DNA of 64,000 bases, from assembly GCA_027483445.1 (NCBI GenBank), contig JAIXUS010000034.1, positions 1 through 64,000 on the forward strand, in the 5' to 3' direction. The notes beneath the pieces are model-generated. The model saw nothing but the letters and a program-made list of their open reading frames with translations. It did not search any database and was not told the DNA's origin. The DNA comes from Bacteroidota bacterium. Lineage in GTDB: Bacteria > Bacteroidota > Bacteroidia > M30B66. This document shows, one piece after another, positions 17,938-26,776 of this stretch (position 1 is its first letter; the number at the start of each line of letters is the position of its first letter). The position numbers were made by a program, and so were the translations under genes.

Positions 17938-18708
17938 TTATTCGTTTCCAGTTTCTTCGGTTGCAGCTACTTCATCGCCTTTTTCGCGACGTGCTTCCTC
18001 TTCGCCTTTATCTTTCTCGTGCTTACGCTCGCTGAGTCCTTCCTGGATTGCACCAACAACCACTTCCATGATCAATGCAATTGATTTTGCAGCATCATCG
18101 TTAGCTGGAATTGGGTAATCAACCAGATTAGGGTTTGAGTTTGTATCCACAATCGCGAAAGTTGGAATATTGAGGCGACGTGCTTCAGCTACAGCGATGT
18201 GTTCTTTGGAGATGTCGACGATAAACAATGCGGCTGGGAGACGGCTCATATCGGCGATTGAACCGAACTGAATTTCGAGTTTTTCGCGCTCACGAGAAAT
18301 GGTAAGCTTCTCTTTTTTGGAGATCGTAGAGAAGGTTCCATCGGTATTCATTTTATCGATGGTAGCCATTTTCTTAACCGCCTTACGGATGGTTGCGAAG
18401 TTGGTTAGCATTCCGCCCGGCCAGCGCTCTGTAACGAAAGGCATGTTTACCTTACGCACTGCTTCAGCCACAATTTCTTTCGCTTGCTTTTTGGTGGCAA
18501 CGAATAAAATTTTCTTCCCTGATTTTGCGATTTGCTTCAATGCAGCTGAGGCTTCTTCGAGCTTTGCTACAGTTTTGTTCAAATCGATAACGTGGATACC
18601 ATTGCGCTCCATGAAGATGTAAGGCGCCATGTTTGGATTCCACTTGCTCTTGAGGTGGCCAAAGTGAACACCTGCATCCAGAAGCTGATCGGTTGAGATT
18701 CTTGACAT
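17938..18708 (-). CDS. rpsB: 30S ribosomal protein S2
   Basis: S2 is recognisable from LLDAGVHFGHLKSKWNPNMAPYIFMERNGIHVIDLNKT, FVATKKQAKEIV, TERWPGGMLTNFATI and FAIVDTNSNPNLVDYPIPANDDAAKSI. The 256 residues include a charged C-terminal tail (KHEKDKGEEEARREKGDE), as in other Bacteroidota. The gap to rpsI is 24 bases. Confidence 0.98.
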   Translation of the reverse strand: MSRISTDQLLDAGVHFGHLKSKWNPNMAPYIFMERNGIHVIDLNKTVAKLEEASAALKQIAKSGKKILFVATKKQAKEIVAEAVRKVNMPFVTERWPGGMLTNFATIRKAVKKMATIDKMNTDGTFSTISKKEKLTISREREKLEIQFGSIADMSRLPAALFIVDISKEHIAVAEARRLNIPTFAIVDTNSNPNLVDYPIPANDDAAKSIALIMEVVVGAIQEGLSERKHEKDKGEEEARREKGDEVAATEETGNE

Positions 18709-18732
18709 ATCGTTGTGTAAATCGGGGCGTGA

Positions 18733-19119
18733 TTAACGTTTAGAGAACTGGAAGCGTTTACGGGCTTTCTTCTGGCCTGGCTTTTTACGTTCCACCATGC
18801 GTGGATCGCGAGTAACCAAACCGGCTGCACGCAAACCGGGTTTAACAGTTGCGTCGAGCTCTACCAGAGCTTTCGAAATGGCCAGACGCAGCGCTTGAGC
18901 CTGACCTGTAATTCCGCCACCGGTGATATTTGCTGTAACGTCGAATTTCCCTTCCTGCTGGGTAAGCTGGAAAGGTTGTTCAACGGCACCCTGCAACATG
19001 GGCACGGAGAAATATTCTTTGTAGTCGCGGTTGTTTACGGTAATTGTACCGTTACCGGGCTTAAGATATACGCGGGCTACTGAAGTTTTTCTTCTTCCGC
19101 TGGTATTGATGATTTCCAT
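18733..19119 (-). CDS. rpsI: 30S ribosomal protein S9
   Basis: The 128-residue protein has SGRRKTSVARVYLKPGNGTITVNNRDYKEYF and the conserved arginine/lysine-rich C-terminus GQKKARKRFQFSKR, which reaches the decoding P site. Its ATG overlaps the rplM stop codon in TAATG, so the two are translationally coupled. Confidence 0.98.
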   Translation of the reverse strand: MEIINTSGRRKTSVARVYLKPGNGTITVNNRDYKEYFSVPMLQGAVEQPFQLTQQEGKFDVTANITGGGITGQAQALRLAISKALVELDATVKPGLRAAGLVTRDPRMVERKKPGQKKARKRFQFSKR

Positions 19120-19574
19120 TATCTCAAATCGTTAAGGTTGATGGACTTAGGCTGCTGTGCCGCATGCGGATGGTTTGATCCGGTGTATACGAACAGGTTG
19201 CCAAAGAGGGCACGCCCGAGACGGCCTTTAGGCAACATGCCTTTTACCGCTTTCTCGATGATGGCCTCAGGCTTCTTGTTGAGCAATTCGCGTGCGGTAG
19301 CGTGGCGCTGCCCACCTGGATAGCCGGTGTAGTGGGTGTAGACTTTCTCTTCGGTTTTTTTACCGGAAAGGATGATCTTCTCAGCATTGATAATGATCAC
19401 GTTGTCTCCACAGTCGACATGCGGTGTGAATGAAGGCTTATGCTTGCCACGGATGATCATGGCAACCTTGGAACTCAATCGTCCCAGTACCATGTTTTCG
19501 GCGTCAACAAGAACCCATTCTTTGTTCACGGTTGCCTTGTTGGCCGAAACGGTTTTATAACTCAGTGTATCCAC
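19119..19574 (-). CDS. rplM: 50S ribosomal protein L13
   Basis: The 151-residue protein carries WVLVDAENMVLGRLSSKVAMIIRGKHKPSFTPHVDCGDNVIIINAEKI, YTHYTGYPGG and KAVKGMLPKGRLGRALFGNLFVYTGSNHPH. It is first in the ribosomal-protein operon, behind a consensus promoter with a roughly 40-base leader. Confidence 0.98.
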   Translation of the reverse strand: MDTLSYKTVSANKATVNKEWVLVDAENMVLGRLSSKVAMIIRGKHKPSFTPHVDCGDNVIIINAEKIILSGKKTEEKVYTHYTGYPGGQRHATARELLNKKPEAIIEKAVKGMLPKGRLGRALFGNLFVYTGSNHPHAAQQPKSINLNDLR

Positions 19575-19616
19575 TTTTACGGTAGGATTAGGAAATACGA
19601 TTTTTCAAACGGGCTG

Positions 19617-19646
19617 CAAAGATAGGAATGAATTCTACATGTCCAA
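19617..19646 (-). promoter_or_regulatory. Consensus promoter of the rplM-rpsI-rpsB-tsf operon
   Basis: The minus strand reads TTG-N19-TATCTTTG, a perfect match to the Bacteroidota pattern with ideal spacing. The -7 element ends 42 bases before the rplM ATG. Confidence 0.8.
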
Positions 19647-19747
19647 ATTTTGTCAACATCAAATTTTTAACTTGATCTTAACTCTTCATTTTATTTGGGT
19701 TGTGATGTGGATAAATGCGAATGGATAATGCCCTATTTGCGGCAGGT

Positions 19748-20764
19748 TTAACCGACCATGAGATTGCAGCCCCGAATTTCGGCGTGGTCGAACCGGCCGA
19801 GGACTTCGAAGCTGCCATCCGCAGACATGCGCCCCAAATCGGCGGTGGAGATAAAAGCACAGGTGTCGAGGTTGGCGAGGTCAACGACATCAATGCCGCC
19901 GGTTTTCCCCAATGGTGCTAAAGCAAGCGGATCGTCGGCTTCGCGGATTTGCACCTGCATCCATGGCGGGCACTCAAAACGGCCGTCGGCGCGTGTCCAG
20001 GCCTGTGAGAATAACTCAGTCATTCCATACTCCGAATGAATCTCGGGTACGCTCCAATATTGCCTGATTTCGGCATGGAGTTCTTCCCGAATCATTTCGC
20101 GCCGGCGACCTTTCATGCCTCCGGTTTCAAGCACCGTGAGATTCTCCCAATACGGAGGGTTGAGCGCGGCAAAATCGAGAAGTGCAAAGCTCACTCCGAT
20201 AAGCCAAACTTTCGCGTTAGAATTTTGGAGTACCGTAAGGTCATCCCGCAGGGCCTCGTAATTGTGCAGAAAAAAAGCCCCGCCCGGTTTGCCCGAATCC
20301 ATAAGGCTTTTGACCATATATATAAGTGATGAATCGTTGCGCTCGAGGTAGGAAGGCAGCAAACCAATAAACACGTAGCTGGAAGGATGACCATAGCGGC
20401 GAATAAAGCCGTTTATGAAGCTTTCTTCGTAGAGCTTGGGATCCGCCACGTGGCATGCCGAAGTGAGTGTTGCAGTGGTGCCAGAGCTTCGGAACACCAA
20501 GGCATCGTGGGTAAAACCGGTGCGGATGGCATGGTGGCGGAAAAAAGAAAGGGGCAAAAATGGAATATCGGTAGCTTGTTGGACGGTTTCAGGGTTTCGG
20601 TTAAAGGCCAGAGACCAATTTCGGTATACCTCGTTGTGCTCAAACTGATAGCGAAACACATCGAGCATAAGCTCATGGCGACTGCGTTCGTTGTGAACCC
20701 TGAAAATACGATTGCGCAAGGATTCTCGTTCCGGCGGAAAATTCAAAGTATCTTTGTGCATCAT
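19748..20764 (-). CDS. LuxE-like acyl-protein synthetase / adenylate-forming protein
   Basis: The 338-residue protein belongs to the LuxE-type branch of adenylate-forming enzymes. It has the nucleotide-binding loop FRSSGTTATLTSACH, ETGGMKGRRREMIREEL, and the YGxTE motif in HSEYGMTELFSQAW. It ends TADLGRMSADGSFEVLGRFDHAEIRGCNLMV. LuxE activates fatty acids for reduction by LuxC in bioluminescence. No luxC, luxA or luxB is near, and Bacteroidota often carry this gene alone, so the acyl substrate is unknown. The first or second of two adjacent ATGs could be the start. The first overlaps the start codon of the divergent lipoprotein gene. Confidence 0.82.
   Translation of the reverse strand: MMHKDTLNFPPERESLRNRIFRVHNERSRHELMLDVFRYQFEHNEVYRNWSLAFNRNPETVQQATDIPFLPLSFFRHHAIRTGFTHDALVFRSSGTTATLTSACHVADPKLYEESFINGFIRRYGHPSSYVFIGLLPSYLERNDSSLIYMVKSLMDSGKPGGAFFLHNYEALRDDLTVLQNSNAKVWLIGVSFALLDFAALNPPYWENLTVLETGGMKGRRREMIREELHAEIRQYWSVPEIHSEYGMTELFSQAWTRADGRFECPPWMQVQIREADDPLALAPLGKTGGIDVVDLANLDTCAFISTADLGRMSADGSFEVLGRFDHAEIRGCNLMVG
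20749..20756 (+). promoter_or_regulatory. -7 element of the divergent lipoprotein gene, inside the luxE-like gene
   Basis: TATCTTTG on the plus strand is a perfect TAnnTTTG. Only 6 bases separate it from the ATG at 20763, predicting a leaderless or near-leaderless transcript. The -33 position shows TTC rather than TTG. Confidence 0.5.
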
Positions 20765-21296
20765 GTTTCGGTCGACAAAGGTAAGCGCCCTGTGTGTTTT
20801 CGTTGCAATGTTTGTTGTGATGGCCTGCCAAAAAGAGGAGGGCTTTGCCGATACACCTGAAATTCGGTTTGAAGGATTTCGGAAGGTGGTTGCACAAAAT
20901 GGAAGTGATTCGGCTGGTGTTTTAACCCTTTATTTTACAGATGGTGATGGTGATATGGGACTTTCGCCGGCCGATACGACAGCTCCGTTTAATCCGGGAA
21001 GTATATTCTACTACAATTGTTTTGTGAGCTTTTTCGAAAAGCAAAACGGTGCATGGGTGAAGGTTGGCTTCCCTCCACCTTTTCCGGGTGGCGATACTTT
21101 GAGTAACAGCGCTCGGATTCCCGATTTAACCCCTGAAGGCCAAAACAAAACTCTTGAAGGGAACATCGAGTTGGGGTTGTTTTTGGGAAGCCCTTTTTCG
21201 CCTTACGACACCATAAAGTATCAGGTAAGTATTTGTGACAGAGCGCTAAACAGAAGTAATACGATTGAAACGCCGGAGATTATTGTAAACAAGTAA
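20763..21296 (+). CDS. Hypothetical lipoprotein
   Basis: Starting at the ATG at 20763 (not the TTG at 20712 of the ORF track), the 177-residue protein opens with a lipoprotein signal, VFVAMFVVMACQKEE. It continues with an acidic, beta-rich body that includes LTLYFTDGDGDMGLSPADT, a Ca-binding-like aspartate-rich loop, and ends SICDRALNRSNTIETPEIIVNK. No known domain is certain; similar small lipoproteins are common in Bacteroidota. Its start codon overlaps that of the luxE-like gene within CATG. Confidence 0.78.
   Translation: MFRSTKVSALCVFVAMFVVMACQKEEGFADTPEIRFEGFRKVVAQNGSDSAGVLTLYFTDGDGDMGLSPADTTAPFNPGSIFYYNCFVSFFEKQNGAWVKVGFPPPFPGGDTLSNSARIPDLTPEGQNKTLEGNIELGLFLGSPFSPYDTIKYQVSICDRALNRSNTIETPEIIVNK
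20776..20783 (-). promoter_or_regulatory. -7 element of the luxE-like gene, inside the lipoprotein gene
   Basis: The minus strand reads TACCTTTG, with TTG 22 bases further upstream. The element lies within the first codons of the divergent lipoprotein gene, 11 bases before the luxE-like ATG. Confidence 0.5.
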
Positions 21297-21326
21297 AGTT
21301 GATCTGATTACCTGCAAATAGTAATT

Positions 21327-21513
21327 TAGGGCTTACTGAAAAACATTCAATAGTTTTATTGATTAGGCTTTAGCCAATTTTTGAATGAAGCTTAATGCAA
21401 GGGTTTTTAGTCAAGCTTTTGAAAACCCATGCACCCTTGAATTCATTGAGCTCAGTTTTTCGTTAGCCAGCAATGCAGCATCTGCCGCATTTCTGAATTT
21501 TCAGTAGGCCCTA
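21327..21513 (+). mobile_element. MITE-like element, copy 1 (187 bp)
   Basis: The element begins TAGGGCTTACTGAAAA and ends with the inverted form TTTTCAGTAGGCCCTA, with TA at both borders. Its interior matches the copy at 48088-48275 along its whole length, with roughly 80% identity by eye. Shared stretches include CAATAGTTTTATTGAT, AGCTTTTGAAAA and TTTTTCGTTAGCCAG. It has no reading frame of note, so it would be non-autonomous. The rest of the 21297-21736 gap shows only the terminator at 21688. Confidence 0.75.
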
Positions 21514-21687
21514 CTTGCTGTGTACTTCCCCAATATGCACAGGAAGCTCTATACTGCCTTTTCAGTACTCAATTTAGCATTCTCTTGGGTAAGAGCTTTC
21601 AAAGTAGTGCGCCTGTAATTCTTGCTTCTATGTTTCCGATTTCTTCATTCAAGGCATTTACAAGTGTAATCCGGGATTAACAAATGC

Positions 21688-21718
21688 AAAAAGGGCGACC
21701 CACGTTGAGTCGCCCTTT
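21688..21718 (-). terminator. Terminator of the T9SS protein gene
   Basis: AAAGGGCGAC/GTCGCCCTTT is a 10-bp stem with a 9-base loop and a short T-tract on the minus strand, 18 bases after the stop codon at 21737. Confidence 0.85.
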
Positions 21719-21736
21719 CGAATAATTCTATTCGCT

Positions 21737-23638
21737 TTATTTAATCACAATAAGCGGAAGGCTTTGGCTTTGTCCTTGACCTACCAAACGAACGAGGTAA
21801 GTTCCGGCGGCCATTTCTTGTGTGTAGATGTTTACAAGCACTTTACCGGCCGGCATAGACCCTTGAAATGCTGTTTGGATTCTCTTACCGGTTAAGTCGA
21901 GAATTTCTACGGTAATTTCGGCATTCACACGCTGGTTAAACACGAGTTGGCTCATTTCGGCAGCAGGGTTAGGCTGTAATGAAAAACCATAGGCAAAACC
22001 ATTGTTTTCAATGCCTACTTCCTGAATCACAACTTCATTGGTGATGGTGTCGTTGCCGCAAGTATTTGAAGCGATCAAGGTAACCGTGTAGGTTCCAATG
22101 TTTTGATAGGTGTGCGTTGGTGTGGCCTCTGTTGAAGTATTTCCATCGCCGAAACTCCACTGGTAAGTGGTTGCCGAAGCGCTTGTATTTGCGAAGGTTG
22201 CAGAACGCAGTTCGTCGTTTACAGTGGATGAGAAAGCTGCGGTAGGGCCAAAATTGAGCGGAGCGTTGTACGGTTCGTCGAAGGCGTTAAACTCGGTCCA
22301 GCACTCGGTCCAATTTTCGGTTCCAATAGCTCCGCGGAAAGAGGTAGGCGTAAAGAAAGAATCGGAAATTTTAGGGCCGGAAAAGTCGGCTCCGGAAGAA
22401 GCCAGTCCGGCGCTGTTGGCCGAGAAATCTGGGTTAAGGTAATTAAATGGATTGTTCAGGATGCCATTAAAAGTGGCAGCAGTATCGTTGCCCTGGCTCA
22501 TGAATTTTGTAACCACATTGGAATACAGTGCTGTTTGGTTGGTGGTGATGTTGCGGGTTAATGCTCCTGCAATCACATTGTTCTTCACAAGCAGCGTATC
22601 GTTCAGGTATGCATTGGTGGTTCCCGCTCCATCGAGCAACAAACCGGTTGGGTATCCGATGGCAACAGAGTTGAACAGCGACAAAATCGAGTTACGGCGA
22701 ATGCGCAAGCCATTTTGGAATGAGCCCGGATCTTCGAGCACACCCGATGCATTCGGCCCAACGAGCGTTACATTAGAGAACACACCAGAAGTACGGGGAT
22801 TGTTGAATGTTGGACCACCGTCGTTGTCGCTTTCGAAGCTATTGGTTGTTGGGTTGCTTCCGGTATCGAAGTTGAAAGAGTCGCGCTGCGCGATGGCAAA
22901 TTGTACATTTCCACTGTAACCGAAATCGGTATCGAAATCGTCGTCGATAGCCCCGGTTGAAATCAGGTATTTCCCGTTAACGTTACCCCCAAACCACTCG
23001 AAAGAATCGTCGTTGGCCTGAAAAATCTGAACGTACTCAATGGTTGTTCCATTACCAACACCACCAAGTGTGAGAGAGTTGATCTCGTTTCCGCTGGTAA
23101 TGAGTACGCCGGCAAATTCGATCCGTACATACCGAAGAACGCCAGAGTTGTCGTTTGTGGCTGTACCGCCGTAAAGGCCATCACCCGCCGCGTTATCGAT
23201 GTCGCCTTCAATCGCATTCTGAGCTCCTTCTAATGTTGCGGCTACAGCTGCACCCGGGCAGGTTGAGCAGTCGGCATCGCGGTTAATGAGATTTCTTCCC
23301 AGAATTACCAAGCCACCCCAATCGCCAGGAGCACGGTTTCCAACAGATTCGTTAGAGGTGAAAACGATTGGACGGGCTTTTGTACCATTGGCCACAATTT
23401 TTGAGCCCATGGTGATAATCAATGTTGAACGCGAGGCTTTTATTCCCTTTACAATCGTTCCCGGCTCAACGGTGAGGGTTGCATTGTTTTTGACAAAAAC
23501 GAAACCATCCAACACATAAATAGTATCGTTGTGGAAGGTATAGTTTGAAGTGATATTGCCCGTTATGGTGCGCGTAGGCGTTTGCGCCAATCCCATAGAG
23601 GCTATGGAAAGAAACAAAAAGGTAAAGAGATTTTTCAT
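21737..23638 (-). CDS. T9SS-exported beta-helix-like protein with PKD domain
   Basis: Starting at MKNLFTFLFLSIASMGLAQ (ATG at 23638; the ORF track's longer start lacks a signal peptide), the protein has 633 residues. The first 430 carry NATLTVEPGTIVKGIKASRSTLIITMGSKIVANGTKARPIVFTSNE and APGDWGGLVILG, the pattern of a widespread exported family. A PKD domain follows (ATTYQWSFGDGNTSTEATPTHTYQNIGTYTVTL). The C-terminus is a type A T9SS sorting domain (LQPNPAAEMSQLVF...GTYLVRLVGQG). It lies downstream of a TonB-dependent receptor, and the two probably act together in capturing a nutrient. A Pho-box-like repeat precedes it. Confidence 0.88.
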   Translation of the reverse strand: MKNLFTFLFLSIASMGLAQTPTRTITGNITSNYTFHNDTIYVLDGFVFVKNNATLTVEPGTIVKGIKASRSTLIITMGSKIVANGTKARPIVFTSNESVGNRAPGDWGGLVILGRNLINRDADCSTCPGAAVAATLEGAQNAIEGDIDNAAGDGLYGGTATNDNSGVLRYVRIEFAGVLITSGNEINSLTLGGVGNGTTIEYVQIFQANDDSFEWFGGNVNGKYLISTGAIDDDFDTDFGYSGNVQFAIAQRDSFNFDTGSNPTTNSFESDNDGGPTFNNPRTSGVFSNVTLVGPNASGVLEDPGSFQNGLRIRRNSILSLFNSVAIGYPTGLLLDGAGTTNAYLNDTLLVKNNVIAGALTRNITTNQTALYSNVVTKFMSQGNDTAATFNGILNNPFNYLNPDFSANSAGLASSGADFSGPKISDSFFTPTSFRGAIGTENWTECWTEFNAFDEPYNAPLNFGPTAAFSSTVNDELRSATFANTSASATTYQWSFGDGNTSTEATPTHTYQNIGTYTVTLIASNTCGNDTITNEVVIQEVGIENNGFAYGFSLQPNPAAEMSQLVFNQRVNAEITVEILDLTGKRIQTAFQGSMPAGKVLVNIYTQEMAAGTYLVRLVGQGQSQSLPLIVIK

Positions 23639-23681
23639 GTTCTTTTTTTTGGCAAAAGTGTATTGGACGAAAAACCTCACC

Positions 23682-23698
23682 ATTAAGCGCCCGTTAAC
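23682..23698 (-). promoter_or_regulatory. Pho-box-like direct repeat before the T9SS gene
   Basis: The minus strand reads TTAAC-N6-TTAAT, two TTAA(C/T) units on an 11-base period. Similar 11-base-period TTAAC repeats are bound by PhoP/PhoB-type regulators in other bacteria. The same layout occurs twice upstream of the neighbouring receptor gene. Confidence 0.45.
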
Positions 23699-23830
23699 GA
23701 TTGGTCAAGTGTGGTTGATTTCAGTGTTAAGAATATTTACTGTATATTAACAAGTTTAATTGACTGTTATGTGGCGAGAGGGAATTATTCCCCTAACAAG
23801 GTAACATCGTGAACTTGAAAATTAAAAGAA

Positions 23831-26671
23831 TCAGAATTTCAGACTAAGGCTTAAGCTTGCGTTTAAACCGAAGGTGTATGAAAACACGGTATTGTCGGCC
23901 GGGGCATTGAAGCGTTTGTTGTTATCCAAATCCATGTAAAAAACCAGGTTTTGAGCCAGCAAGTCTGATACCGTTAACTTCATTTCCAATTGCTTAAGCA
24001 GTCGCTTGGAAAGCTGAACATCGACAATTGTGCGGGGATTCTCGTAAATATCAGGAATCGCGGCATTGCCGACAAATGCAATACGGCGCCCCACGCGGTT
24101 AACCATGACACTCATTCCGAGTCCGCGCTCAGCATCGTTGTATTGCAGGCCTGAATTGATGATGTATGGACTTTGCCCTTGCAACGGACGCACACCGGTG
24201 CCTGCGAGGCCAAAGTCGCTCAGATCGACCTCTGAAACGATGTAGGAGAAGTTCCCGATAAAAATAAGGTTGCCGAGGAACCGGGTACTGAAAAGGCTAT
24301 CGAGAAAGGCAAAGTTCTTCCGAAACTCGAACTCGAAGCCATAATTGCTGGCCTCGGGAATGTTTGCATACCCAAATCGGCGGCTTCCGGCCCCTACATC
24401 AATGTCGTTGATAAACTCGATAGCATTGGTGAATCGTTTACTAAATGCAGAAACGGAAATAATCTGCCCTCCACCGGGGAAAAACTCATAACGAAGGTCG
24501 AAATTTTCTATGGAAGCACGCTGCAGATTGGGATTTCCCGAAATAACGTAGTCAATGTTAAAGTCGAAGAAGGCGAATGGAGCAATCTCGCGGAACTCCG
24601 GGCGCGATAATGTTCTGGAAGCCGAAAAGCGAAGGTTCGACTTTGGGCTTAACTCATAGGTTGCGTTCAATGATGGAAGAAAGTCCTGCTTCAAGGTTCT
24701 CACTTGCACTGAATCGGCATTTGAGTTGAGCGAGTTCAGTCTTTGCAGGAACTCCTCGAAACGAATACCATAGACCAGGCGCAATTTGGAGAACAGCTTC
24801 TGATCGAACATGAAGTAACCCGCATTTAACCTAGAGTTTGCGGTATAGCTATCGTTTGGATTTGTTCCCTCTTCGATCATAAAGTAACGTCCGTTCTGAA
24901 ACACGAAGCGGGCTGGATCGAACACGCTGTCTAGCCCTAGCTGACGTATAGAAGATGGCACATTGGGCCCCGGGCGAAAGATATAGCCAAACTGACGGGC
25001 ACCGAACTGTCTAACCCTTTCCTGGAAGTAATACCCGATTTTGAAGGTGGTATTCACTTTTTTGGAGTTGATACCCTCCAGCGGTAAGGTAAAATCTACG
25101 GCAGCACTTCTTACATCTTCATTGAGGTTAGAAAAGAATCGACCGGCCTGCTCGAGTTGCACCTGGTTGCCCATTTGGAGGCGGAAAGGAGCGGTTGAAT
25201 CTGCCTGCAGGCGATTGTAGGAAGCTCTTCTAAAATCGGGAATTTCTCTTTGAATGTTTGAATACCCACCGGTCCACTTCACTTTGGCATTCCACGAACT
25301 AAACACATGCTCACCCGAAAGTTGGGAGGTAAACAAGCGGTTGGCGGTGTACCACAAGGCAGTATTGAGGATTTCCAATTCGCTGCCGGGAACGTTTAAG
25401 GTTGTACCTCCTCTACGTCGGATGGTTTGGTCTTCGCCGTTGAGCGTGTAGCTGTTTTTGAAGCTGATTTTCGATTTAGCTCCTGGCTTTACCGAAAAAT
25501 TGAACAGGGCTCCGGTGAGCACTTCATGCCGGTGTGAGCTATCGCGGTAAGAGGTTAACAATGTATTGTCGTCTAAAACGTCGTAGAAATTCCGTTCAAC
25601 CTCTGAAAAGCGATAAGATTCACTTCGCGACAACGAGGCGACAAAACCTGAGGGGGCGCCCAGAATTTTAAATGGAACGCCACCCGAAATCTGGAAACTG
25701 TTGTTAATTGGAGCCTCTCCCCTACTCAAGGCCCAGTTGTTTTTGAACAAACGGCCATAGGCGAGTTTATTGGTATCGGAGAGCAGGAGTCCCTTGAAGG
25801 TGTCGGTATTGGGCAAACCTTCCGGTAATGCGCGGGTGCCATCATCAAAACCCAGCCAATCGGTTTTCCCGCCTTGGTAATCGAGTCGGTCTTTAAAGGT
25901 TGTGATGCTATTGTAGCCGGCCGACGTACTGAATTGAAAGAACGCTTCTTCGGGAATTTCTTTGGTGTTTATTTGGATGACACCTCCGGCAAATTCAGCA
26001 GGCATGTCGGGTGTTGCAGTTTTGTAAATCACCAGATTATCAAGCATATTGGATGGAAAAAGATCGAAAGAGAAGGCTCTCCGATCGGATTCCGTGCTTG
26101 GCAGTGGTGCCCCGTTGATGAATGCGGCGTTGTAACGATCATTCAAACCACGGATTACGGCGAATTTATTTTCCTGAATGGCGGCTCCCGAAACTCTTTT
26201 CATCACGTCGGAAGCTGCATTGTCGGGGGTTTTACGGATAATGTCGGCCGAAATTCCATCACTTACCGCCACCGCATTTTTTTGCTCCATCAGCTGCACA
26301 TTGGCCGTTTCCCGGTTAAACGACGAAACAATTTCAATCTCTCCAAGTTCGGTGGTGTTTTCCTCCAAATTGAAGTTTGCCGTGGTAACCTCTCCCGCTT
26401 TAACCACAACACCTTCGATGATTTTGGTTTTGAATGATACATACCGAGCCACAAGCTTGTAGGAACCCGGAGCGACATTGTTGATGACAAACTTTCCATC
26501 CAGGTCTGTGCTCGCGCCCTGCTTGTTTTCTTCGATGAATACGGCAACTCCAATCAGTGTTTCACCGGTTTTCGCATCGACAACTTTGCCAGAAATTTTA
26601 CCCGTTTGCGCTACTAATAGATTAACTGCCAAGCAAAGCAAAACTGTTATTGAAAGTCCAATTCGAATCAT
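23831..26671 (-). CDS. TonB-dependent outer-membrane receptor
   Basis: The 946-residue protein has a signal peptide (ending NLLVAQ) and an N-terminal CarboxypepD_reg-like domain (GKISGKVVDAKTGETLIGVAVFIEENKQGASTDLDGKFVINNVAPGSY). The plug domain follows (NAASDVMKRVSGAAIQENKFAVIRGLNDRYNAAFING...FAGGVIQINTKEI). The rest is a long 22-strand-type barrel ending in aromatic LSLSLKF. It should import a ligand across the outer membrane using TonB energy. No SusD partner is present. The gene downstream is a T9SS-exported protein instead, and the TTAAC repeats upstream hint at phosphate control. Substrate unknown. Confidence 0.93.
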   Translation of the reverse strand: MIRIGLSITVLLCLAVNLLVAQTGKISGKVVDAKTGETLIGVAVFIEENKQGASTDLDGKFVINNVAPGSYKLVARYVSFKTKIIEGVVVKAGEVTTANFNLEENTTELGEIEIVSSFNRETANVQLMEQKNAVAVSDGISADIIRKTPDNAASDVMKRVSGAAIQENKFAVIRGLNDRYNAAFINGAPLPSTESDRRAFSFDLFPSNMLDNLVIYKTATPDMPAEFAGGVIQINTKEIPEEAFFQFSTSAGYNSITTFKDRLDYQGGKTDWLGFDDGTRALPEGLPNTDTFKGLLLSDTNKLAYGRLFKNNWALSRGEAPINNSFQISGGVPFKILGAPSGFVASLSRSESYRFSEVERNFYDVLDDNTLLTSYRDSSHRHEVLTGALFNFSVKPGAKSKISFKNSYTLNGEDQTIRRRGGTTLNVPGSELEILNTALWYTANRLFTSQLSGEHVFSSWNAKVKWTGGYSNIQREIPDFRRASYNRLQADSTAPFRLQMGNQVQLEQAGRFFSNLNEDVRSAAVDFTLPLEGINSKKVNTTFKIGYYFQERVRQFGARQFGYIFRPGPNVPSSIRQLGLDSVFDPARFVFQNGRYFMIEEGTNPNDSYTANSRLNAGYFMFDQKLFSKLRLVYGIRFEEFLQRLNSLNSNADSVQVRTLKQDFLPSLNATYELSPKSNLRFSASRTLSRPEFREIAPFAFFDFNIDYVISGNPNLQRASIENFDLRYEFFPGGGQIISVSAFSKRFTNAIEFINDIDVGAGSRRFGYANIPEASNYGFEFEFRKNFAFLDSLFSTRFLGNLIFIGNFSYIVSEVDLSDFGLAGTGVRPLQGQSPYIINSGLQYNDAERGLGMSVMVNRVGRRIAFVGNAAIPDIYENPRTIVDVQLSKRLLKQLEMKLTVSDLLAQNLVFYMDLDNNKRFNAPADNTVFSYTFGLNASLSLSLKF

Positions 26672-26727
26672 GTTGTTGGGGTAGCTTTAAAAACCGAGCG
26701 AAACTACGCCGCCAAAAAAAGCTTAGA

Positions 26728-26744
26728 ATTAACTCCGGGTTAAG
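26728..26744 (-). promoter_or_regulatory. Pho-box-like direct repeat upstream of the TonB receptor (proximal)
   Basis: The minus strand reads TTAAC-CCGGAG-TTAAT, an 11-base period, 57-73 bases before the receptor ATG. Confidence 0.45.
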
Positions 26745-26758
26745 GAAAATTCCGCTTT

Positions 26759-26776
26759 TGTTAAGATGATGTTAAC
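26759..26776 (-). promoter_or_regulatory. Pho-box-like direct repeat upstream of the TonB receptor (distal)
   Basis: The minus strand reads TTAAC-ATCATC-TTAAC, a perfect 11-base-period direct repeat. It is centred about 32 bases, or three helical turns, from the proximal copy. I see no other clear signal in the AT-rich 26672-27086 gap. Confidence 0.5.
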
